Shown in pieces: positions 1 through 10,745 of a stretch of DNA of 64,000 nt (positions are counted from its first letter, which is position 1; every line of letters begins with the position of its first letter). Position numbers and translations under genes: made by a program. The DNA is from Pomacea canaliculata (Eukaryota > Mollusca > Gastropoda > Architaenioglossa > Ampullariidae). Location of the stretch: assembly GCF_003073045.1 (NCBI RefSeq), contig NC_037592.1, positions 11,808,007-11,872,006 of the forward strand, given 5' to 3'. The notes under the pieces were generated by a model. That model was not told where the DNA came from. It saw nothing but the letters and a program-made list of their open reading frames with translations, and did no database searches.

Positions 1-2053
1 AGACTGAAGAAATATAGATGCTGACCAGAGAAATGTAATTATTATTATTCAGATTCAAATGTCTGTATTAGCATTTCTTTAACATTTAACTTTCTGAATA
101 TGAATGGAACATTGAAGATAAACTGTTTTGAACATGGCTTCTTCTGCCTACTTCTTGCTGCTAGAGGTCTGGCAGCGCTTACTCTCGCATAGCCGAGCCA
201 CATTTGGCTTAAGGGAGGAAGCAGCTGAGACCCTCAGTACGGCTTGAAGATGCTCATCAGTAAGTCTGGATCTGTACTTGGACTTATTGAAGTTCAAGGT
301 AGAGAAGAGCTTTTCGCACAAGTATGTGCTCCCAAAAAGACACATGGTCCGCTTGAACATTCGGGAAAGCTCAGGGAAGCTAGGGGGCCATTCTCTCAAA
401 ATTTGCCCGAGCTTGTCTGCTTTTCCACTCACCTCCCTGAACTTGGCTTGAGTTCAGAATTGCACTGCAGGTCAATGAGCTCCATTTGAAGCACAGGAGG
501 AGCATCTTGTACATAAAAGGAGTAGGGTCCTCAAAAATTTGAAATGTGGTTCTGTGCGTCTTGAATCCGCAAATCTGTGATCGAATTCCTCCTGTAGCTT
601 CAAAAATGACATCCCATACTCTTCACCGCTGAACGGTGTGCCTGCATCCATGAGTGCCTTGCATGCTGGGAAATGGCAAAGGTTTGTCTGAGAAAGCTGG
701 GCTTTCCATAACATAAGTTTTGTCGAGAATGCTCTCACGTTGTCATAGGCAGCACTGACAAGTTGCCCCTGACCTTGTAGCTTCTTGTTCAGTACGTTAA
801 GCTCATGTGTCATATCAACCAAAAAAGCTAAGTCCATGAGCCATTTTGGATCACTTAGCCCAGGAACAGCAACCCCATCTTCCTCCATGAAGGCTTTCAC
901 TTCGGCTCTCAACTCAAAAAATCTCTTCAATATCTTTCCCCTGCTAACCCAACGTACCTCGGTGAAGTAGAGCACATCCCCATATTCTGACTCCATTTCC
1001 TCTAAAAAAGCACGAAACCTTCTGTGCTTTAAGCCGCTGGATCTGATTTGGTTGATACATTTCACAACGAAAGACATCACATTGTCAAACTTCAGGCATT
1101 TGCTGCAAAGGGCCTGCTGATGAATAATGCAGTGCAGAGCAATGGCCTCCTCCACACCTTCCTCTTCCAGTTTGTTTGTTTGTTTGTTTGTTGTTTTTTT
1201 TTTTTTGGTTTTTTTTGAACAAGTGCCACCAGTCCTCCCTGTCATTGATGGCGCTCCATCAGTTGTTATTCCAACAAACCTCCTCCAAGGCAAACCGGCA
1301 TTCTCAATGGCATCACACAGCTGGTGAAATATCTCCTGAGCGGTGGTCTGGCCATGCATTGGAATCACTGTGAGCAACTCCTCTATGACTTCAAAAGTGT
1401 CATCAACACCGCGGACAAAGACTGCGAGTTGGGCAGTGTCGGTGATGTCTGTGGTCTCATCAAGAGCGACTGAGTATACACTGAAACATTTTGCTTTCTC
1501 ACACAGTTGATCATAAATGTCACTTGACATTTCAGAAATGCGCTCTGCTACGGTGTTGGCAGAAAGGCTGATGTTGCTAAACTGACCTTTCTTTTCTGGA
1601 CAGACAATACTTGCAGCCTGTAATGTGCACATTTTTAAAAATTCGCCTTCTTTGAATGGCTTTCCTGCTTTAGCAATCATCTCACTAACCACGTAGCTAG
1701 CTTCGACTGCTGCGTCATTCTCTTTGGTTGCTTTCTTAAAGAAATTTTGTTGCCTCAGTAGATGTGTTTTAAGATTAGCAACCCTGCTGACTCTCTCATC
1801 TCCCTGGTATTTTGCATACTCCTCAGCATGTCTAGTTGTGTAATGACGTTTCAAATTGTATTCTTTGTGCACTGCAACTTTCTCTGTTCAAATAAGACAC
1901 GTTGGGCTGCCTCTGTGGGAGCGAGAGAGGAGAAGATATAACAGTATCAAACTCGGGCCGCACTAACATGAAACTTTGATATTGAGGTGGGGGCCGCAAA
2001 CTTTTGTCCGGCGGGCCGCAGTTGGCCCGCGGGCCGCGAGTTTGAGACCCCTG
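1..2053 (-). mobile_element. Decayed hAT-family DNA transposon (GTF2IRD2/ZBED-like transposase type), left part cut by window edge
   Basis: The right boundary, read on the minus strand, begins CAGGGGTCTCAAACTCG (2053 downward), followed by a GC-rich stretch of repeated GGCCCGC. This is the usual terminal sequence of a large group of animal hAT elements. Inside lies a transposase reading frame on the same strand (148-1900). The opposite terminus is not present in bases 1-147, so the element continues beyond the window and no target-site duplication can be confirmed; the flank next to the visible end starts TTATAGGG. The element is dead: the coding region carries a nonsense codon and two single-base frame changes. 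Confidence 0.85.
148..1899 (-). pseudogene. hAT transposase pseudogene (general transcription factor II-I repeat domain-containing protein 2-like)
   Basis: The main frame spans 472-1872 and a second frame 148-432 carries the C-terminus. Visible in order: the remains of a zinc finger (Cys codon at 1897-1899, then HYTTRH), an RNase H-like core with LDETTD (about residue 137 of the main frame) and TTDGAPS (about residue 203), and the C-terminal hAT dimerisation region with CEKLFSTLNFNKSKYRS. Lesions: a TGA at 1888-1890 where the second zinc-ligand Cys would be; a single-base frame change near 505-530; a second near 445-450, after which the frame reopens for the dimerisation region; and a Lys/Thr/Asn-rich tract at 1171-1221 encoded by an A-rich (CAAA)n run that replaces ordinary transposase sequence just after TTDGAPSMTGRTGG. 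Genes of this family excise and reinsert hAT DNA in the nucleus. This copy cannot make a full protein. Confidence 0.88.
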
Positions 2054-5000
2054 TTATAGGGTATACAGTCAGCCCGACCAACACGCAAGCTTTGTTTCCT
2101 TTTTAAGAAATGGACTTTAAAGGAAGTATATCTCGGGGATCGTCGTTCTTTTTGTACATGTGTCTATATATAGTGACATTGTTCATCCTGCACGACTGCA
2201 TGAACTAAATATAGGAAGCTGACGTAAGAAGAAAAAGATAAACTTTCCATGGTGACTTCAGCCAAAGCTAGACGACACCACTTTGATTATCTGAGATGGG
2301 TGGTTCTTCCTGAAAATTCAGTAATCTTTGGTGCAGTTTGCTTAAAACTTTTCCGGTGTTGTTAGTATATTTTCAGCACAAAGACGACCTGTTTGTATCC
2401 GGCTCCACCTTTGCCTTACCAGTTAGACACACCCTTTATTTATGAACGTCGTTTTCCTTTCATATACTTTTTTCTTTCTTCGTAGGGTCTTATCCCAGTG
2501 AACGGACAATGTTGATGGATTGGCATAGCAATTATTTGGCATGGCGTCTGCCAGTTCGCGTGTGACGGTAAGTTCCTAGGGCCTCCTATCCCCAGTCTAT
2601 GGTCGCACAATCATCAACATTCATCGTCTTGGCAGTGCCACGCCTGTTTACAAGGTCGGCCTAAAAATTTTCCCGTGTTTATGTCCTTCGTAGATACTCT
2701 GCACATCTGACAACCAGATCTGATACCACTGTATTCCTTGTGCTCCTCTTTTGTTCAAGCGCATAGAGATCGCTGCCAAGCGGGGAAATGCGCTTCAATA
2801 GTTTTTGTTGTTGATAATAACTGTTGCTGTTGTTTATCTCACAAGTCGTCCGAAATTAGAAGACTCATTCTTGTTGGTGTCATGGACGACTCGGTAGCAA
2901 GGACAAGCCGTCCATAACTGCTGAGTGCAGGTGTCACGTTCTCCGGTTTTGCCCGAGAGTGTAGATGCACTACAACATCGTCTACTTGTGGGCCCTGTCA
3001 TTTCATCTCATGCTGTTAGTGAGCGAAATGACCTCGTGACCTGCTTTTTGCCAGGCGTATTTTGTGCACTGGGCACTGACACGCTTCTCCCTTTTTAGTT
3101 ATTGTGTGTGTCACCACCTACAAGATGGCCTTTTTGAGACTGCCTCTTCACACACACATCCGACTTTGTGCGGTTTTGTGGTGCAAAGGTTATGTGTCAT
3201 CAATACCTTGTTGATCGGGTGTCCGGGGCTCAGATCGCGACTAGGGCATGATATTCTTTCTGTGTGTGGCACTTGTTTATAGGGCAGGCTACATATCCGT
3301 GATGTCTTACCTGCTGATACGGAGTCAAATACCAATCCGGCCCTACCCCACTTAATCATCTAGTAAAAATTGTGACTTTTTTCCAATAAAGGATTATGGT
3401 TATGCTCATATTATATTTATGAGGTTGGGCTTGTGAGCGAAAGAAAAAAATTCTGTCTTGGACTTCCTCGGACAGACAATAAAGTTTGATTTGATTATTT
3501 CCGATGATTTTAATTTTTCATGTAGTCTAAGCGGGATGTTAATTGAATCATCACGGGAAATGGAAGTCGGAAGCAAATTTATTACTTTCTTTAAGGAGTG
3601 AATGGACAGGTTGTTAGTAAACCCTACCACATTCCTTCAGTACATAAACCGAAAGACTTGTTGAGATTGCGAGATTTACAAAAAAGAGAGAAAAGGAAAG
3701 GTTATTTCCGATTCAATGATTTTGTTTGTCGTGGAGTCTAAACTTGAAGTTATTTGAATCATTATGGGAAATGAAAGTCGAACAGATGAATAAATTATTA
3801 CATCATGATAGCTCTTTTGAGGAATGAATGAAGAGATTATTAGTAAACTCTATCTTTCCTTAAATGTATTAAGTGTCACCTAAAGGGCAAATTTATAGGA
3901 ACTCATTTGCTTGACATGTTAAATACCTGACCTTTCGGAACATTTCGCTATCTCCTCTCGGACACCTTCATGGCGAAGGTGTTGGAGAAAATAAGAGATA
4001 ATGTATGAGAATCTGGTGAGGGGTTATGGGCTAACGTGGATTTGTTGCTGCTGCGTCATTCACAGAGAACATGCTAGTATGCGGTGTATGGCATTAGCAT
4101 TGCTCAGAGAACCTTCTAGCGAGCAGAGTATGGCATTACCATTGTTCAAAAGAAGTGGAGATTCTCACGACAGATACTCTGAGATTCTACGGGACACAAT
4201 ACTTCAGTGCTGTCTTTAGCTTGAATGTCAGAAAAACTAGTTGTAACAGACAACTTTTGAGGTTCTAAAGCCTCATCCCGAACGACCTTTTGACTGCTTA
4301 CCTCAAAGTTGACCTTGTCTCACCATAGCAAACCGTTAAAAAGAGGTGTGACATCGCGAAGACAACATTGGGAACACTCGATCCGCAGTTTCCAGCTTGA
4401 CACTTGAAAACACCTTTCATTATTTTCATAAAAATAAAAGTTTAATGGAGAAAAAATTCACCGACATTGCTGGAAAACTAACCGTATCTTACTCGTGTTT
4501 AAGGGAGATGTTTCTGCTGGCATTTTGACTAATTCCAGAAAGGATTTTTGTAATTAATTGAAAGATAGCCAAAAAAGTTTTAATTTATGTATTACCCGTT
4601 ATTACTGTTTATATATCATTATTGAAAAGTTACATTTCACATTCTGTTTTGAAGTGAGATACATGTAATTTTGTAAACTTGAGTTTTCGTGGTCCCAACA
4701 AGATCATGGGACTTTATAGTCCCAAACTTAGTTGTTATAAATCTTCATACAAACTATTACTATTTGTTGAGGAGTCATTTGCTGTTCGAAGTTCACGTGG
4801 TCGTTTGCGATTGTAGCATTGCCGATACTAAGACTAATTTTCTCATTTTATGGTGTACTACAGTTAATATGCTCCAGATTTTGCGAAAAAGGAGAAAATC
4901 TAGACTAGCTATGGTGCAGCTTTATTGATAAAGACGAGATTAACTTTTACGATTAAAACCAAGCTATCAGAACCTCAGCTGTAAACTCTGAGCAAGACGT

Positions 5001-5130
5001 GGAGACAGTTTTATCATCCAGAAGGGTTTTGAAATTCATCTGCATATCATGTAATACGCAAACTCAGTAAGGTGCGATGTGATCGTCTGTTTACTTCCGT
5101 TTGCAGACTGTGGTGAGGGTGTGCAGAACT
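2054..5130. other. No gene recognised; intergenic or intronic
   Basis: Short frames only, none with recognisable domains or paired splice sites. The one clear structure is the degenerate direct duplication at 3495-3870, listed separately. Confidence 0.6.
3495..3870. repeat. Degenerate two-copy direct repeat, about 207-211 bp apart
   Basis: The first copy starts TTATTTCCGATGATTTT at 3495 and the second starts TTATTTCCGATTCAATGATTTT at 3702. Both then share, in the same order, GTCTAA, TTGAATCAT (3543 and 3754), GGGAAATG, AAGTCG, a TGAATG..AG block and TTAGTAAAC. The spacing drifts from 207 to 211 bp through small indels, as expected of an old tandem duplication. Confidence 0.7.
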
Positions 5131-5139
5131 GAGGTTTCT

Positions 5140-5432
5140 TTGAGTCCAAGAGAAGTTGTGTCGTAAGGTCGACAGAAGTTGTGTCGCGGGGCGACAGAAT
5201 CTGTGATATCGTCAGCAAAAGCTTTGCCGTCAACCCACCAACAGCTGTGCCATCTGCCCGACAGAAGCTTTGCCGTCAACCCAACAGCAGCTGGGCCATC
5301 TGCCAGAAGGAAGCTTTGTCATCAACTGAACAACAGCTGTGCCATCTGCCTGACAGAAGCTTTGCCGTCAACCCAACAGCAGTTGTGTCATCAGACAGAA
5401 GCTGTGTCATCAGACAGAAGCTGTGTCCTTAT
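5140..5432. repeat. Minisatellite, 46-bp unit x4 followed by 19-bp units
   Basis: GCTTTG landmarks fall at 5221, 5267, 5313 and 5359, an exact 46-bp period. Each unit contains AGAAGCTTTGCCGTCAACC and a CAGCTGTGCCATCTGCC block. The array ends in two 19-bp units of the form GNTGTGTCATCAGACAGAA (about 5382-5420), and looser related words (GACAGAAGTTGTGTCG) precede it from about 5140. Because 46 is not a multiple of three, successive copies read the unit in successive frames, which keeps two overlapping plus-strand frames open through it by chance. Confidence 0.85.
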
Positions 5433-7590
5433 GTCGCCGTGGTCCATGCAGTCCCCAGTCTCCGCCATCGAGGGCGCGATGACCTTAATCCTCTGCTTTC
5501 TTTACACAGGGCGACGGGCAGACCACAGGATCAATCTTCATAGCGGATGACTGAAGAGAATTAAGCTCCTTCAGCTTCTCTGCGGCAGCACAACGAGGGA
5601 TTTCGATTGAACCAGACACAGTCCTCAACTTTATTTGCTTTCTTTTGTTTTTTGTTTCGCATCTGTGTGAAAAATTTATTAGTGCCTTGAGAAGTTCAAC
5701 TTTTCATGAACTTATTCATGATGAGCGTCCGGGACAATTCATTGTCATGAAGAGAGGTTGGGAGTCCCAAGATCGTAAACTAACAAGAGAATGCTTCCTT
5801 GCGCCTTGCGGTTGTCCACAGGTTTACACAAGCAATCAGATGGTCACTATATTGTAAAGCAGGTCCTACCTCCAACATCCCTTCCTTCGTTCAGCGAGGG
5901 TTGCTGGGAGCCATATGTAACACGAGAATGTAGATTCGATTGTCAGGCTTATTTAATGCTGCTACTTCAGCTCGAGGCCATTCAGGGTATGGAACAATGT
6001 AGCAGCTGTTTATGAGCAAATAAAAAAAATCCGCCAGAAGGCTGGAAAATATTGCAGTAAAGCTTGCATGATGTGTTTCCACGAAATAACGATCAGGTAC
6101 ATATAGACAGTAAAACCGAAATGATGTTGCTTGTTGGTCGTAACTTCTCCATCAACTGCCTTGGTAACCATAGTTTGTGAGATTGTCGAAACACCTCGCC
6201 CGCGTGTAGAGTTACCTGTCTCAAAATACTTCCAGCTATGATACAGAGGTTCACTTCAGTCTTGAATCCATAATAATACTTGATAACATTTTTTTTTTGG
6301 CATCAGCAACCATTTTTCGTAAAATAAATATTTCCTGTTGCACTGTAAGAGGCCGACTGGGAGACCTTCTGTTCCAGTGAACCTACAGACGATCATTTTG
6401 AATGCATGTACACTCCATCCAAATTTACTTGTGTTGATGAAAACTCTGTTTTGAGCCACTGGGTCTGACATCGCCCACAAGGGGAACCGAACCCCCGGCT
6501 CTTTTGACGCCAAGTAAAAATAGTTTGGGTTCCACGATCGTCATCGAGCACAGCGAGCAGATGAATGCCTCGGGAGACCCTTCCCCTACATTATCGATTG
6601 ATGCCGAGGCCGCCTGCACGGCAATCCCGTTGACGTGGTGGTGGTGGTTGGTGGTGGTGGTTGGTGAGGGGTGGCGGAGGGTACGAGCTTGCTAAGTACC
6701 GACGTGCACTGACATATGACTTTAACTGACCGAAATAACAAGTCGGAAATGTCGGTAATTCGTGACCAGGGAGATGCTCTTTGGAAGTGATGTTCCAGGT
6801 TCTGTACCCGGTGCCACCTTTTTATCTAGCAGAGGCCTCGTTTAACTGGATTGTGAGACCGCGACAACTTGAAATCGATTGAATCTTCGTGTCTGTCTGT
6901 TTGTCTGTCTAAGCATATGTGTTGGTGTGTGTTGAGAGAGAGAGAGAGGAAGAGGACGAAGAAAGGAAGAATTCCAGATATAAGTCCTTTCTGTGTGTGC
7001 TGGAGTAGTGTAGCTGCTGGACTATTATTGTCGTTATGAAGAAATAACCGATAACCATTCCTGCTGACGAAAAGGACAAAACTGATAAGGTTCTTCGCTG
7101 CCGTTGTCAAATGAGTCGAGTCTTCTGAAGTTTGACTTTTGGGTTTTGCTCCTCAACTGCCATGCTTATTTTCTTGTTTCTCCAGTTTTGCGTCATTTCT
7201 AATATAACGGATCTTTCTGCCACCCAATCATTTTCGTATCAGACCACTTCTGCTACAGCAGCTGATGAACAACAAGGGTTCTAAAAGATTGCGACACACT
7301 CCTTGCTGATCTTCACGAATGTTTCTTTCTCTGCGGTTATGATTCCTACAGATGATCAACACCCCTCCCATCACTTTTGATTACATATGAAGAGTGTAAT
7401 CAGACCGTTAAGATCGACACAGGAAAAGCTGACAATGGATACGAATAGACCCGGGATGGAGAAAACGAAACCTGACACTGTCATAGATTTCTAGTGTTCT
7501 CGATCTTTGCCAAAAGTCAGTAAAAGTAAGGAAACCGGATATTTCCCTTGATTTATGAACAAAATGGCTTCGGCCTTTATGCTAGACTAC
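5433..7590. other. No gene recognised
   Basis: Nothing with coding character. A GTGGTGGTTGGTGGTGG stretch lies near 6640-6665 and a short GA-rich run near 6935-6970. Confidence 0.55.
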
Positions 7591-7890
7591 CGACTTCCCG
7601 GTGACGTCATAGTTGTACTACCTCCTCCTGCGCATGCGTTGTTGTGGTCGCTGGTGGGGCAGCGAATCGTTAGTTGACGGAATTAATTCAGCTGATTCAC
7701 ATCGAACTCGTCTTCTGCCCATTAGTTTCTCCGCAGCTGTGGCGGGAATCGATAGAAGCTGCAGAAGAGCGGGAGGTGATAACCTGTTTCGGGAGGTGAG
7801 GGAGGAGCGGGTGTGGGGAGACAAGGGGCAGACAACGGCGAGGCTGTCTTCTTACTCCCGGCAAGCGAGCGGGTTATCATTGCCGGTGAG
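7590..7890 (+). promoter_or_regulatory. Putative CpG-rich promoter and noncoding first exon (CRE and NRF-1-like sites)
   Basis: The patch is CpG-rich compared with its AT-rich surroundings. It carries a consensus cAMP-response element TGACGTCA at about 7602-7609 and an NRF-1-like palindrome GCGCATGCG at about 7630. Downstream GT sites with good context (GGGAG/GTGAGG near 7795, GCCG/GTGAGA near 7885) could end a noncoding first exon. No coding exon to pair with it is recognised in the window, so direction and target gene are uncertain. Confidence 0.35.
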
Positions 7891-9934
7891 ACATTTACAT
7901 GCGTTTCCTCCCTGGTCCAATCTGGATGTATGAGCGCTGCCATCGTAAGATTATTACTCTCCGCGCGCATACACTCAAAGGAAACAGCTCCCCTGCCTCT
8001 ACTCACCCTTCTTCTCAACCAAAAAAAAATAAATAATAATAAAAAAAAGTGCAGGGCGGCCTCGTGGTCTGGCATGCCTACGTGCGCCAGATATTCCTGT
8101 ACAGCTGCATGTCTTGGCACCTGCACCTACCAACGCCGGTGTTGGCGATTTGGCGCAAGGTTAGAAGCTTATGGTATTTATGAAATGATGAAACATGTCG
8201 AGACGAGAGAGAAAGCACGTGCAATCATGTCAGGAAACGGCGGGGGCCATTCATTCAACGACCAGAAATGGCATCATGTTGATAATATAGGCCAGGTTAT
8301 GACCGAGTCCAGCATCGAGCGAACCGACTCTTGTAAACTGCCTCGTAGACTTGGCACAGGTGGCCTATCTATGTTAGTGCATGCATACCTACATTCATGG
8401 ATATACAAGCGCACGCACAGTCTCGAAACCTCCTCCTCCTTTCTCTCTCTCACTCACGCGCGCGCGCATACACACACACACCTGCGGTTAGTAATCATCG
8501 GGCGTTCCTTCTACCTTTATTATTCCCTATTTTCGGAAAAATAGAACTTTCTCGAGAAGTTGAATGCAAGAAGTTGGAGATAAATCAGACATGACAGAAC
8601 ATTTACACAACGGGTGAAACTCGAGCCAGGAGCGATCGAAGAAAAGTCTTCCACAAGGCGGAGGAGATTGTGCAGCCGACTGTCTTAAAGGATCAGATTT
8701 ATTATTGCGCTTTTCGGATTTTCGTTCATGCGGTGAATGCCAGTTACTTAAAAAAAAAATTCTGTTTGCATGTCTTTTTTGTTAATTTTTAGCCCAGCGA
8801 ACATTTTTGTAATGACGTTAATAAAGCCCGTTAATAAAACTGTCATTTCAGTTAGATGTCAGCTGTTTGCCGCTCACTGTATCGTGAAAACTATTTTACT
8901 GAGTTTTGTAGTCGCTGCGAAAATGTCAGGCTTTCTTTTGTGTGCCTATTTTTGGTTACCAGGTGGGATTGTTTTGGTTACCCGGTGGGATTGAACTTTA
9001 TAAACCACATCTGAGGCAGGGGATCCATATTTTATTTTTCTCTCTCACAGGACTTTATACACAGCTTTAATCGATCGTTAAACCTCAAATAACTATTTGG
9101 TTTGGGATTCAGGGTAATTAAAATCGAGAAATCAGTTCCTATATGTTTCACCACACAGCTTAAGAAACATCGCCTAACGTTAGGATGCAGAAACTGTTTA
9201 AAAACTGGAGAGAAGATTACCCGCTAAACGCGTTTACACGCTGTGCACACGTCACACTCCACACTGCGTTCAGGGCCACGTGAACAAACCCTGACTGCAA
9301 ACAGTTAGTAGCAGTCAGCTAAATTGCTAATATTTTAGGATTTGATAGGATTTTAGCTGACAGCTAGAATTAGCCCCCAGCTACCCCGCAGTTCAACGGC
9401 TTTAGCGGCTTTCAGTTAGCGTTTAGGAGATTTCAGACAATCTGAATTTTTTCTACGTCTTCTTCGTCTTTCGTCCAGAATTAGAACATGAAAATAGAAC
9501 AATGTACAACTATAAAACTCATCTAACGACACATTCTATGTATGTAGGCTTTTAAAAAAGTTTATTTCTAAACTTTTGCCGAGGGCAGTTAAGTCTAGTT
9601 TAAATGTTCAGCTTTGAAGGTTACTGGCTTCTGCGTGTTGCCACCCAACCCACCGGCTCTTTTGCGAGCTTTCAACTCAGCTTTAGCTGGAGATCAATTG
9701 TAGATTAAAAAAAAAAAAGCTTCAGTATGAAGAAACCCACGTCGGGTAAATCTGAACCAGACTGGACTTGGAACAAACGTTAGTAGTGCGTGCAAATACC
9801 CACGCATGCGCATTAAAGTAACTGTTTCAATTTTATATTTCATTAAGTGAGCGCACAATGTTTACTGTGTCAATCTCAATTTCATGGCATCCTTCACCCC
9901 ATGTGACATCTGTGTAAAGACAAGGGGAAAGGAA

Positions 9935-9936
<2 letters not shown>

Positions 9937-9993
<57 letters not shown>
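9937..9993 (+). repeat. (CAG)19 trinucleotide microsatellite
   Basis: Nineteen uninterrupted CAG units are followed by CAACAAC and an A-rich tail. No long reading frame or splice context surrounds it, so it appears noncoding. Confidence 0.97.
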
Positions 9994-10002
<9 letters not shown>

Positions 10003-10645
10003 AATATAAAAAAATAATAATAATGATTGCTATTTGCTTGTCTGATATTCAGTAAAAAAAGGTTACTCTGCTAATTGTTTTAATACATTCTTAATGATTA
10101 GCGCATCTTCTAGTTCAGGTGCAGGAGTTGCAGAAGGATGGTGGCACGAGCAAGAAAAGGCTTTTGATGTAAACAACGAAGAGCATGGCGGAGCAGCTAA
10201 AATTCCCATCTTCCCAGCACCAGGCTTGCTATCAGTCTAGCTTTACCCAAGCAATCAATAGGCCAGGAAACTAATAATAGCAGTTAACAAGTGGTATAAG
10301 GTGCTACCCTTGCCCAGACTAGGATGGTGGCCCTCTGTAAAGCCATGCAATCAAGCTAGACCGTGTGCATGACACTCTCAGGGGCCAGCTACCGGGTCTG
10401 TTCACCTAAATGTCGTGGAGAGGACAAATTGCTGAGCTGAGTCTGGGGATTCTATCGCCGTAACCCGGGTAGCTTTCTTGGGTCTGTGCTTCAGCACCCG
10501 TGTTATGAAGCGGGCGACGAACTCAGCCACGAGTCGGTTTTAATCTTGATTATGAAAATATGAGACATTGTATGATTTGATCATTTTGAAGTACGGTACT
10601 CAAACAAAAAACGAATAAGCTAACAAAACGCATGTCCCTTATGGT

Positions 10646-10745
10646 TCTTGTTTGTTTGTTTGTTTGTTTGTTTGTTTGTTTGTTGTTTTGTTTGTTTGTT
10701 TGGTTGGTTGGTTGGTTGGTTGGTTGGTTGGTTGGTTGGTTTTTT
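10646..10745 (+). repeat. Compound (GTTT)n / (GGTT)n microsatellite
   Basis: About nine TTTG units, one slip (TTGTTGTTTTG), a few more TTTG units, then about ten GGTT units ending in a T-rich stretch. The two tetranucleotides differ by one base, which suggests a point change in one unit that later expanded. Confidence 0.95.

Noticed and set aside
1127..1373. Plus-strand frames across the hAT element
   Set aside because: Antisense shadows of the transposase, with Phe/Val runs from the T-rich tract.
5179..5550. Two overlapping plus-strand frames of 120 and 123 codons
   Set aside because: They are kept open by the 46-bp minisatellite, whose period shifts the frame at each copy; the peptides are repeats of the same DNA.
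7813..8544. 243-codon plus-strand frame
   Set aside because: It runs through A-rich and CA-repeat DNA, shows no domain, and has low-complexity stretches (NNNKKK, HARAHTHTH).
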